This document shows, piece by piece, positions 1 through 5,321 of a stretch of 5,321 bases of DNA. The number at the start of each line of letters is the position of its first letter. The stretch's first letter is position 1. The stretch is from an uncultured Clostridia bacterium (lineage in GTDB: Bacteria > Bacillota > Clostridia > Oscillospirales > Ruminococcaceae), in the NCBI GenBank assembly GCA_947632425.1, contig CANRPG010000142.1, forward strand, positions 1-5,321, read 5' to 3'. Made by a program: the position numbers and the translations under genes. A model generated the notes under the pieces. It saw nothing but the letters and a program-made list of their open reading frames with translations, made no database searches and was not told where the DNA came from.

Positions 1-75
1 GGTGGGAACAATAGGGCTCGAACCTATGACCCTCTGCTTGTAGGGCAGATGCTCTCCCAGCTGAGCTATGCTCCC
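1..75 (-). tRNA. tRNA-Val (anticodon UAC)
   Basis: Read on the minus strand from 75 down to 1, this folds as a complete tRNA cloverleaf. The acceptor stem GGGAGCA pairs with TGTTCCC, with one G-U pair. The D arm is GCTC...GAGC, the anticodon stem is TCTGC/GCAGA, and the T arm is ATAGG-TTCGAGC-CCTAT. Discriminator A73 is at base 3, and the encoded CC of the CCA end is at 2-1; the final A would fall just outside the window. The seven-base anticodon loop is CCTACAA, so the anticodon is UAC (bases 42-40), which reads GUA and other GUN valine codons. Position 33, almost always U in tRNAs, is C here (base 43). The rest of the molecule looks intact and it has a consensus promoter, so it is probably expressed rather than a pseudogene. 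Confidence 0.93.
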
Positions 76-96
76 GATTGCACAGGCAACGTTATA

Positions 97-125
97 ATTA
101 TATACTTTTTTGACCTCTTTGTCAA
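97..125 (-). promoter_or_regulatory. Consensus sigma-A promoter for tRNA-Val
   Basis: On the minus strand, TTGACA (125-120) and TATAAT (102-97) are separated by exactly 17 bases. Both hexamers match the housekeeping consensus perfectly. The predicted transcription start is near base 90, giving a leader of about 15 bases before the mature tRNA 5' end at 75. This strength is typical of stable RNA genes. Confidence 0.92.
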
Positions 126-223
126 GGGGTTTGCCCGATTTTTTTATTTTTGTGATTTTTCACAAATTCTTTCTATGTACTTATGCTACCACAAGAACTT
201 TTGCACAAATTCTTCCGCGGCAT
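126..223. other. Divergent control region between tRNA-Val and trmO
   Basis: This AT-rich stretch holds no gene. Besides the palindrome at 149-166 it contains two copies of CACAAATTCTT (161-171 and 204-214, 43 bases apart), and TTTGCAC at 200-206, which recurs at 223-229 on the trmO -35 position. The repeats are seen directly; their role is unknown. Confidence 0.4.
149..166. repeat. Palindrome TTTGTGA-N4-TCACAAA
   Basis: A perfect 7-base inverted repeat, TTTGTGA and TCACAAA, flanks a TTTT spacer in the divergent region between the tRNA-Val and trmO promoters. It lies about 25 bases upstream of the tRNA -35 box and about 60 bases upstream of the trmO -35 position. No gene ends here, so a terminator role is unlikely. 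It resembles the two-fold operators of CRP/FNR-type and Rex regulators, but the N4 spacing does not match CRP (N6) or the standard Rex site exactly. The palindrome is seen directly; an operator role is a guess. Confidence 0.4.
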
Positions 224-252
224 TTGCACCGCGCCGCCGGGTGTGCTATACT
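224..252 (+). promoter_or_regulatory. Probable extended -10 promoter for trmO
   Basis: TATACT at 247-252 is preceded by TGC, giving the extended -10 form TGnTATACT. TTGCAC at 224-229 lies 17 bases upstream but matches only the first three bases of the -35 consensus, so the extended -10 probably carries most of the recognition. The predicted transcription start is near 259, leaving a leader of about 23 bases before the trmO start codon. Confidence 0.7.
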
Positions 253-281
253 TAAAACAGAAAATAAAAGGGGAGAGGTAT

Positions 282-944
282 ATGGAAATAAAGCCCGTTG
301 CGCATATATTTACCGACTTTGACGACAAATTCGGCATACCACGCCAAAGCGGAAGAGTGGCACAGCTTTTTGGCAGAATAGTTTTCGAGAAAGAGTTTAG
401 CAGCGAGCAGGCACTTCGCGGCATAGAGGGCTTTTCGCACCTGTGGTTGATATTTGACTTCTCGCTCGCGCACCGTAAGCAGCAGCCGCTCACCGTGCGA
501 CCGCCAAGGCTTGGCGGCAACAAGCGAATGGGAGTGTTCGCAACAAGATCTCCTTTCCGACCGAACAGCCTCGGGCTTTCCTGCGTGAAGCTTGAAAGGG
601 TAGAGGGCTGCGAGCTTGTGGTCTCGGGCGTTGACATTTTAAGCGGTACGCCCATTTATGACATAAAACCCTACCTTCCTGCCGCCGACTGCATACCGCA
701 GGCTACAGGCGGTTTTGCAGATGAATATACCGATTACCGCCTTAAAGTTGACTTTCCACAAGATCTGCTTGAAATGCTCCCCGAGGATAAAAGAGAGGCC
801 GCAATTGCCTGCATCGCCGACGATCCGCGCCCCTCATACCAAGACGACGAACAGCGTGTTTACGGTATGCGTTTTGCCGGGTGCGATATACGTTTCAAAG
901 TCGCAGACGGCACAGCGCAAGTGATCGAGGTTGTAAAAATATAA
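282..944 (+). CDS. trmO: tRNA (N6-threonylcarbamoyladenosine(37)-N6)-methyltransferase TrmO
   Basis: This encodes a 220-residue protein of the TrmO family (formerly TsaA/YaeB). These cytosolic enzymes use S-adenosylmethionine to methylate t6A37 to m6t6A37 in certain tRNAs, mainly threonine tRNAs, which tunes decoding. Family signatures seen are the RPPR motif at residues 73-76, GVFATRSPFRPN at 84-95 followed by GLS, the VDILSGTPIYDIKPY block at 117-131, and the C-terminal DPRPSY motif at 181-186. The length is close to the roughly 235 residues of the E. coli protein, so both the catalytic beta-barrel and the C-terminal lobe are present. The start at 282 is chosen because a purine-rich site (AAGGGGAGAGG, 268-278) lies just upstream and homology begins there. 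An in-frame ATG at 183 lies upstream of the promoter and is not used. The gene appears monocistronic, with its own promoter and a terminator directly after the stop. It diverges from tRNA-Val, which is not a t6A-carrying tRNA, so the adjacency is probably incidental. Confidence 0.95.
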   Translation: MEIKPVAHIFTDFDDKFGIPRQSGRVAQLFGRIVFEKEFSSEQALRGIEGFSHLWLIFDFSLAHRKQQPLTVRPPRLGGNKRMGVFATRSPFRPNSLGLSCVKLERVEGCELVVSGVDILSGTPIYDIKPYLPAADCIPQATGGFADEYTDYRLKVDFPQDLLEMLPEDKREAAIACIADDPRPSYQDDEQRVYGMRFAGCDIRFKVADGTAQVIEVVKI

Positions 945-979
945 AAAGCGTTGGGTACTATAAAGCGCCCAACGTTTTT
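943..979. terminator. Bidirectional intrinsic terminator between trmO and the sigma gene
   Basis: CGTTGGG (949-955) pairs with CCCAACG (968-974) around a 12-base loop. On the plus strand the hairpin runs into TTTTT (975-979). On the minus strand the A-run at 943-947 gives TTTTT after the stem. It sits directly after the trmO stop and 4 bases beyond the sigma gene stop, so it can end both converging transcripts. Confidence 0.85.
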
Positions 980-983
980 GTTG

Positions 984-2243
984 TTACAGAATGTAGTCGG
1001 TCATGCAGTCATACCAGTGAACATACGTTACACCGTTTACCGTCAGCCTGTCATTATCGGGCAAGAGCTCGCTCCACCTTTTTCCGCGGTGGTCGTCGCG
1101 TTCAAATCTTCGCCACAAAACAGTTCTTCCGTTTTTGTCCAGAAACTGCTCCGTTACCATGCCGCAATTGTATGTCTCAATGTCCATAACGCACACGGTG
1201 TCGTAGCTTTTGCCGCCTATAGTTACAGTATACCTGCCGACAATATCCAAAAGAAAATCCTTTTCTGCGCTTGTTACAACGCTGCCTTCTCTGCTTATGT
1301 CGCCTTTTGCCGAAAGATGTGTCTCGTTGCCGCAGTTGTTCTCGCCAAATCCCCAGTTGGGCATAAATTCATCAGCATCGAGAAACGTTATAAAATTGCG
1401 AACATCTCCGTCATTCCTCAGCGTTGCAAGATAGCGGCAGTGGGTGTCGGTCAGCTGGGCAATAAAGGTGCGCTCGATAACATCATTCTTTTCGCAGCAT
1501 GATGTTTCTTTTGCATCTATCTCTACACCCTCTATCCCGTGAACTTTTGCTTTCCCGGTGACGCGCATATCGAAAACGCTGCTGCATCTGCGCGAGGGCA
1601 TATCATACAGCCCCCATGACAGCTTTTCGCCAAGTTTCGGCACCAGGAACCACCCCATAAGTTCCTCCCATTTTACCGAAAACGGAGCTTCGCTGCTCGC
1701 TTCTATCTTGTACTTTGGCATAAATTCTGGTAATTTTTTCATAGTATTCTCTCCTTTAGCTCTGTCGGTGTGATACGGATATTTCACTTTGAAATTCTGC
1801 CTCGCCGTGTGCAGCCTGCTTTTTACCGTACCCAAAGGTATATTCAGCCGTTTTGCTATCTCGGTCTGCGAAAGTTCTTTCCAGTAATAAAGATACAGTA
1901 TCTGCTTGTCCTTGTCACCCAGCATAGCCACCGTTTCTTTTACCAAAGAGTCTGCCGAAACGCCGTGCCTGCCGTCTGCAAGCTCTCTTTCTGAAAGTTC
2001 GTCAATAGGTATTTCGCTATGCTCAGCCTTTCTGCGAAAGTGGTCGCTGCATTTGTTTTTCGCAATACTTATCAGCCACGCCTTGAATGAATCTTTGTTT
2101 TTCAGCTGGCAAAACTTTTGGCAGGCGGTAAGGTAGACTTCCTGCAAAACGTCGTCTGCATCTGCTTTTGTACTCAGCCGAAACCTGACATAGCGCTCTG
2201 CCGAGAGCCGCTCCTTTTCTAAAAGCTCTTCAAATTCGTCCAT
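984..2243 (-). CDS. ECF-type sigma-70 factor with large C-terminal extension
   Basis: The 419-residue protein has an N-terminal ECF sigma factor. Region 2 spans about residues 15-73 (ADADDVLQEVYLTA, then FKAWLISIAKNKCSDHFRRK). Region 4 spans about 108-156 (LGDKDKQILYLYYWKELSQTEIAKRLNIPLGTVKSRL, a helix-turn-helix that binds the -35 element). It should direct RNA polymerase to a specific promoter set. Residues 168-419 form an added domain that I cannot assign. It is rich in Trp, Asp and Gly, has eight cysteines (220, 249, 250, 269, 304, 351, 360, 412), and shows no membrane helix or signal peptide, so it is not a classic membrane anti-sigma. It begins at an in-frame Met168 with its own strong ribosome binding site. 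I believe similar fused proteins occur in other Clostridia, but this is recollection and unchecked. The start at 2243 has AGAGGTGAGGAT directly before the ATG. The gene is a single unit between two terminators, with an ECF-style promoter. The extension may hold or sense a signal and regulate the sigma part (inference). No separate anti-sigma gene is adjacent. Confidence 0.88.
   Translation of the reverse strand: MDEFEELLEKERLSAERYVRFRLSTKADADDVLQEVYLTACQKFCQLKNKDSFKAWLISIAKNKCSDHFRRKAEHSEIPIDELSERELADGRHGVSADSLVKETVAMLGDKDKQILYLYYWKELSQTEIAKRLNIPLGTVKSRLHTARQNFKVKYPYHTDRAKGENTMKKLPEFMPKYKIEASSEAPFSVKWEELMGWFLVPKLGEKLSWGLYDMPSRRCSSVFDMRVTGKAKVHGIEGVEIDAKETSCCEKNDVIERTFIAQLTDTHCRYLATLRNDGDVRNFITFLDADEFMPNWGFGENNCGNETHLSAKGDISREGSVVTSAEKDFLLDIVGRYTVTIGGKSYDTVCVMDIETYNCGMVTEQFLDKNGRTVLWRRFERDDHRGKRWSELLPDNDRLTVNGVTYVHWYDCMTDYIL
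1740..1757 (-). promoter_or_regulatory. Internal ribosome binding site and start codon inside the sigma gene
   Basis: On the minus strand AAAGGAG (1757-1751) is followed by 8 bases and an ATG (1742-1740), in frame with the sigma ORF as Met168. This is a better match to the ideal site than the one at the gene's own start. Initiation here would give a separate 252-residue protein covering the whole unassigned C-terminal domain and no sigma regions. The site coincides with the boundary between the two parts, which fits either two ancestral genes joined by loss of a stop or a gene that makes both products. Confidence 0.6.
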
Positions 2244-2290
2244 ATCCTCACCTCTTTTTTGTGTACTTGAAAACCGGTCTCACTTATATA

Positions 2291-2316
2291 GACGGATATG
2301 CAGCATAAAAGGTTCA
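2291..2316 (-). promoter_or_regulatory. Candidate ECF-type promoter for the sigma gene
   Basis: On the minus strand TGAACC (2316-2311) is separated by exactly 16 bases from CGTC (2294-2291). This matches the general ECF promoter form, a -35 with an AAC core and a -10 of CGTC or CGTA, as known for Bacillus SigM and SigW promoters. No good housekeeping promoter was found in the same gap. The predicted start is near 2284, leaving about 40 bases before the sigma start codon. ECF genes often transcribe themselves, so this is probably an autoregulatory promoter. Confidence 0.6.
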
Positions 2317-2332
2317 TTATTTATTGAAAAAT

Positions 2333-2362
2333 AAAAAAGAGCGAAACTATAAAGCTTCGCCC
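2333..2362 (-). terminator. Intrinsic terminator after the flavodiiron gene
   Basis: On the minus strand GGGCGAAGC (2362-2354) pairs with GTTTCGCTC (2347-2339) over 9 positions, including two G-U pairs, around a 6-base TTTATA loop. TTTTTT (2338-2333) and a further T-rich stretch follow. It lies 15 bases after the flavodiiron stop codon and ends the operon before the sigma promoter. Confidence 0.9.
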
Positions 2363-2377
2363 TTTTATCTGTATGAA

Positions 2378-4171
2378 TTACTTTATCGGCTCAAAGTCAG
2401 CAGCGCCGTGTTTGCACAGCGGACAAATGAAATCATCGGGAAGCGTGTCGCCCTCGTAGATGTATCCGCATATCTTGCATACAAAGCCCTTTATGCCCTC
2501 GGTCTGCGGCTTTGGCTTAACGTTTGCGTGATAGTACGAATATGTCATAGTCTCCTTGTCGTTTATCGTGCGCGCCTCGGTAATGCTGCAAATGAACATT
2601 CCGTGCGTGCCAAGGTCAACATACTGCTCAACTTCGAGCGAAATAAACGCATTTATATATCTCGGCATAACGGCAAGCCCGTTTGCAGAGTGGTCGCACT
2701 GATAGTCGGCAAATTTGTCTGTATTCCTGCCGCTTACAAACCCGAAGTCCTCAAACACCTTGAAAGGCGCATCGGTGCTAAGGCAGTTTACGTTCATTTT
2801 GCCCGTCTGCTTTATAACGTGGTGAGAGTAGTTTTCCTTGTTTATGGTAACGGCTATCTTGTCGGGGCTGTTTGCCACCTGTGATACCGTGTTCACAATA
2901 AGACCGTTGTCCTTGCTGCCGTCATTGCAGGTAACTACATACAAGCCGTAGCCTATCTTGAACATAGCGGCAGGGTCGTTCTTCGGCGCCGAGTCAGAGC
3001 GCGCAATATAGTCCTGGCAAAGCTCGTTTGCCATAGCCTCTATCTGCTCTTTGTTTTCACTCTTTACAGACGACATAATGCTTACCGTGGTGTCAAGCCA
3101 CTCGATGTTCTTGCAGTTTTCAAACATCTTTTTCATCGTTTTAGCGGCAAGCGGCGCCCACGAGCCGTTCTCTATAAGACCGATAGTTCTGTTCTGATAG
3201 TTTCTTTCTGTAAGAGCGTCAATAAACGTCCTCATGAACGGGAAAATATCCGCGTTGTAAGTCGTGGTAGCAAGCACAAGTTTTCCGTACCTGAAAGCAT
3301 CTTCAACAGCCTCTGCCATGTCCTCACGCGCTAAGTCGCATACGACCACCTTCGGGCAGCCTTTTTCTTTCAGCTTGTCAGCCAGCATATTTACAGCTTT
3401 TTTGGTATTGCCGTAAACCGAGGTGTACGCTATCATAATGCCCTCGCTCTCGGGCTGATATGAAGACCATGTGTTGTACAGACCGAGATAATAGCCTAGG
3501 TTTTCTTTGAGGATAGGGCCGTGCAGAGGGCATATGGTCTGAATATCGAGAGCCGCAGCCTTTTTCAGAAGAGCCTGCACCTGAGCGCCGTATTTGCCCA
3601 CAATGCCAAAGTAGTATCTCCTAGCCTCGCATGCCCAGTCCTCGTCTACATCGAGCGCGCCGAACTTGCCAAAGCCGTCAGCCGAGAAAAGCACCTTGTC
3701 GCAGCTGTCGTATGTTACCATAACTTCGGGCCAGTGAACCATCGGCGCAAACACAAAGTTCAGCGTGTGCTTGCCAAGCGGCAGAGTACCGCCGTTTTCA
3801 ACAACAAGCTTCTTGCTCTCGATGTCCAACCCGTCAAAAAAGTTGCTCATCATGCCAAAAGTTTTTGCGTTTGCCACCACCTGCGCCGTGGGGTATGCGT
3901 TAAGAAAACTTACTATGTTTGCCGAGTGGTCGGGTTCCATGTGCTGAACTACCAGATAGTCGGGCTTTCTGCCGCCCAGCGCATCGCGCAGATTATCCAG
4001 CCATTCATGCGTGAACTTTATGTCCACCGTGTCCATAACGGCAATTTTGTCGTCCATAATAACGTATGAATTGTAAGCCATGCCGTTGGGCACATCATAC
4101 TGCCCCTCAAAAAGGTCTACCTTGTGGTCGTTCACTCCTACATAGAGTATGTCGTCTGTTACCTTAACCAT
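2378..4171 (-). CDS. Multidomain flavodiiron protein (FprA-type core, flavin reductase and rubredoxin domains)
   Basis: The 597-residue cytosolic protein reduces O2 to water and/or NO to N2O at a diiron site, protecting anaerobes from oxidative or nitrosative stress. Residues 1-240 form the metallo-beta-lactamase-like diiron domain with the full ligand set: H77-x-E79-x-D81-H82, H146, D165 (H-x18-D spacing) and H217. Residues 244-390 form a flavodoxin domain with the FMN phosphate loop YTSVYGNT (249-256). Residues 403-555 resemble a flavin reductase-like FMN-binding domain (FKIGYGLYVVTCNDG onward). Residues 561-597 form a short rubredoxin with Cys565-x2-Cys568 and Cys583-x2-Cys586. Both extra modules suggest an internal electron relay from NAD(P)H or a reductase to the diiron site (inference). 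The start at 4171 has AAAGGAG 9 bases upstream, inside the preceding gene's end. The gene is last in its operon and a terminator follows. Whether it prefers O2 or NO cannot be read from the sequence. Confidence 0.95.
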   Translation of the reverse strand: MVKVTDDILYVGVNDHKVDLFEGQYDVPNGMAYNSYVIMDDKIAVMDTVDIKFTHEWLDNLRDALGGRKPDYLVVQHMEPDHSANIVSFLNAYPTAQVVANAKTFGMMSNFFDGLDIESKKLVVENGGTLPLGKHTLNFVFAPMVHWPEVMVTYDSCDKVLFSADGFGKFGALDVDEDWACEARRYYFGIVGKYGAQVQALLKKAAALDIQTICPLHGPILKENLGYYLGLYNTWSSYQPESEGIMIAYTSVYGNTKKAVNMLADKLKEKGCPKVVVCDLAREDMAEAVEDAFRYGKLVLATTTYNADIFPFMRTFIDALTERNYQNRTIGLIENGSWAPLAAKTMKKMFENCKNIEWLDTTVSIMSSVKSENKEQIEAMANELCQDYIARSDSAPKNDPAAMFKIGYGLYVVTCNDGSKDNGLIVNTVSQVANSPDKIAVTINKENYSHHVIKQTGKMNVNCLSTDAPFKVFEDFGFVSGRNTDKFADYQCDHSANGLAVMPRYINAFISLEVEQYVDLGTHGMFICSITEARTINDKETMTYSYYHANVKPKPQTEGIKGFVCKICGYIYEGDTLPDDFICPLCKHGAADFEPIK

Positions 4172-4187
4172 TTCAAACTTCTCCTTT
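4172..4187 (-). promoter_or_regulatory. Ribosome binding site for the flavodiiron gene inside the upstream gene
   Basis: On the minus strand AAAGGAG (4187-4181) lies within the last codons of the Cys-rich peptide gene. That gene's TGA stop (4175-4173) is one base from the flavodiiron ATG. This arrangement indicates co-transcription and probable translational coupling of the two proteins. Confidence 0.8.
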
Positions 4188-4367
4188 ATGATAATTTTTA
4201 TCGTCTTTCATGGTGCATTTTGTTTTGCCGCAAGTGCCGCTGTAAGGGCAGCTAGAGCAGCCTTTTTTTCTGTCTTTCACCATTTTTATTATAGCGAAAA
4301 CCAGCCATATCAGCAGCAGTGCGGCAACAATTATCGTGCCTATGTTATCGCTTATTATGCCGAGCAT
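4173..4367 (-). CDS. FeoB-associated-type Cys-rich single-pass membrane protein
   Basis: This encodes a 64-residue protein with one hydrophobic segment at about residues 9-30 (IGTIIVAALLLIWLVFAIIK), a basic stretch KDRKK, and a cluster CSSCPYSGTCGKTKC (Cys37, 40, 46, 51). Layout and length match the FeoB-associated Cys-rich membrane protein family, whose genes usually sit beside feoB, the ferrous iron transporter. By the positive-inside rule the Cys cluster should face the cytoplasm, where it could bind a metal or iron-sulfur cluster (inference). The start at 4367 is chosen because the family-like part begins there and AAGGGG lies 8 bases upstream; the open frame continues to 4508 but only overlaps the kinase gene in another frame. 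It begins 40 bases after the kinase stop and ends one base before the flavodiiron start. No feoB is in the window. It may help supply iron for the flavodiiron protein, but this is speculative. Confidence 0.82.
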   Translation of the reverse strand: MLGIISDNIGTIIVAALLLIWLVFAIIKMVKDRKKGCSSCPYSGTCGKTKCTMKDDKNYHKGEV

Positions 4368-4407
4368 TTTTATCGCCCCTTGATAGTTTTGACATACACA
4401 GCAAGCG

Positions 4408-5319
4408 TTATTCTCTGCTTTGTATAATGCCGTAAACTTCGTCTGTTTTTGGCGGATAGAGCGCAATAGGGAAGTGCGATATTGCAGCCGCAGCCACCGC
4501 GCTTGCAAAGCTTACAAGGCTCTCATCGTCCATGCCATGCGCCAGAGCGTAAACGCACCCTGCTTTAAAGCTGTCGCCTGCGCCCAAAGTGCTCTGAACA
4601 TTCACTTTATACGGCGTAAAGCGCTTTATTTCGCCGCCTTTTCTGCCATATACAAATTCGCCGCCGCCGTTGGTTATAATAGTAAGACCGCCGCCGTTTT
4701 GCATATAATTTTCTGTAAGCTTTTTGCGCGTGCTGCCTTTGCAGGCGCTTTCAAAGCTCTCACCCGATATTACAGATACCGCAGAATTTTTATGTATATA
4801 GCTGTCATACGCACAGTCAACAGTCACGTAAGGCACGCCGCATTTTACGCAGAGCCTTGCCGCTTTTTCGGAATCTTCAAAAAAGTACGGGTCAACGGCA
4901 GCAGCATTACAGCCGCGAATGTGTTCTTCTTTCGGTGTGCTCCACGGCTTTTCACTGCTGCTTTTGGCGTTTTCGTAAAACTTGCCGAACGTGCCGAGCG
5001 GCGTTCTTATGTCGCCCGAGATAATGATGAAGTCCTCCAGCGCCTCGCCGTTTTCGTCAAACGTCAGCGGAGATATATCTACACCGAGACCCTCGTAAAA
5101 CTCTTTCACAGTCTTTACAGCACCGCCGCAGATGTGGTTGCCGTCCATACAAACATCAGCTCCCAGCGATGAGAGCACCGTAGCGCAAGTGCCCGTTTCG
5201 CCGCCGGGAAAGCAGTATTTCTGCTGTATTTCTCTGTAGGTGTCGGGCGTTAAAAACTCATCGCCTATAAGAAAACTGTGCGACAGGCATATCATGCCGT
5301 AAAGATAAATTTTTTTCAT
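4408..5319 (-). CDS. PfkB-family carbohydrate kinase (substrate unknown)
   Basis: The 303-residue protein belongs to the ribokinase/PfkB family of cytosolic kinases that phosphorylate sugars or nucleosides with ATP. Evidence is the glycine pair in FPGGETGTCATVLSSLG (residues 37-53, the N-terminal substrate-site signature), the mid-region ISGESFE (185-191), the ITNGGGEFVYG block (215-225), and the C-terminal signature STLGAGDSFKAG (243-254) with catalytic base Asp249. Length is normal for the family. The N-terminal GG motif is followed by ETGTCA rather than the common GGxxxN(x)A, so the sugar cannot be guessed. The start is at 5319 and only two bases precede it in the window. They read TG, giving TGATG, which could be the overlapping stop of an upstream gene, or the frame may extend further; no ribosome binding site is visible. 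It is first in view of the operon with the Cys-rich peptide (40-base gap, no terminator or convincing promoter) and the flavodiiron protein. Confidence 0.88.
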   Translation of the reverse strand: MKKIYLYGMICLSHSFLIGDEFLTPDTYREIQQKYCFPGGETGTCATVLSSLGADVCMDGNHICGGAVKTVKEFYEGLGVDISPLTFDENGEALEDFIIISGDIRTPLGTFGKFYENAKSSSEKPWSTPKEEHIRGCNAAAVDPYFFEDSEKAARLCVKCGVPYVTVDCAYDSYIHKNSAVSVISGESFESACKGSTRKKLTENYMQNGGGLTIITNGGGEFVYGRKGGEIKRFTPYKVNVQSTLGAGDSFKAGCVYALAHGMDDESLVSFASAVAAAAISHFPIALYPPKTDEVYGIIQSRE

Positions 5320-5321
5320 CA

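Noticed and set aside
183..281. Upstream ATG extending trmO by 33 residues
   Set aside because: The extension overlaps the trmO promoter and lacks a ribosome binding site, while the ATG at 282 has one and matches the family start.
173..655. A 160-codon open frame on the minus strand
   Set aside because: It is antisense to trmO and runs through the trmO promoter; no motif or ribosome binding site supports it.
951..1502. A 183-codon plus-strand frame after trmO
   Set aside because: It begins inside the terminator hairpin and is antisense to the C-terminal part of the sigma gene.
2273..2278. ACCGGT palindrome in the sigma leader
   Set aside because: The symmetry does not extend beyond six bases, which is expected by chance.
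3521..4069. A 182-codon plus-strand frame, together with the similar frame at 2324-2884
   Set aside because: Both are antisense to the flavodiiron gene, whose conserved residues explain the coding signal.
4368..4430. Possible internal promoter before the Cys-rich peptide (TATACA-like sequence near the kinase end)
   Set aside because: No acceptable -35 element lies at a suitable distance, so it was not annotated.
4368..4508. N-terminal extension of the Cys-rich peptide
   Set aside because: The extra 47 codons mostly overlap the kinase gene in another frame, are not hydrophobic or family-like, and the ATG at 4367 has its own ribosome binding site.
4420..5172. A 250-codon open frame on the plus strand
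   Set aside because: It is fully antisense to the PfkB kinase, which has clear family motifs. The translation is low-complexity (Ala, Arg, Val, Phe rich) with no recognisable domain and no ribosome binding site.

Overview
The window looks like chromosomal DNA from a low-to-mid-GC anaerobic Firmicute, most likely a gut-type Clostridium relative of the Ruminococcus/Oscillospiraceae kind. This is inference from gene content: a flavodiiron protein carrying flavin reductase and rubredoxin modules, a FeoB-associated-type Cys-rich membrane peptide, an ECF sigma factor with a large C-terminal extension, strong AAAGGAG-type ribosome binding sites, and the sequence character of the proteins. No mobile element, CRISPR array or integration scar was seen.

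Layout. Bases 1-125 hold a minus-strand tRNA-Val(UAC) and its consensus promoter; the tRNA has an unusual C at position 33. Bases 126-281 are a divergent control region with a short palindrome, short direct repeats and an extended -10 promoter. It drives trmO on the plus strand (282-944), which encodes the methyltransferase acting on t6A37 of tRNA. A hairpin at 943-979, with T-runs on both strands, separates trmO from the converging sigma gene.

Bases 984-2243 (minus) encode an ECF-type sigma factor of about 167 residues fused in frame to a 252-residue C-terminal domain I cannot assign. The domain begins exactly at an ATG with its own near-ideal ribosome binding site, so it may also be made separately. 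An ECF-style promoter, GAACC-N16-CGTC, lies just upstream and suggests autoregulation. A strong terminator at 2333-2362 closes the operon to the right.

Bases 2378-5319 (minus) form a compact operon, read right to left: a PfkB-family sugar kinase, a 64-residue Cys-rich single-pass membrane protein, and a 597-residue flavodiiron protein. The last two are one base apart and probably translationally coupled. The flavodiiron protein probably removes O2 (or NO) using electrons passed through its own flavin reductase, rubredoxin and flavodoxin modules. The small membrane protein may relate to iron supply. The kinase's link to them is unclear, and the operon's promoter lies outside the window.

The most notable points are the sigma gene with its internal start and possible self-regulation, the C33 tRNA, and the pairing of a FeoB-associated-type peptide with a flavodiiron protein where no feoB is visible.
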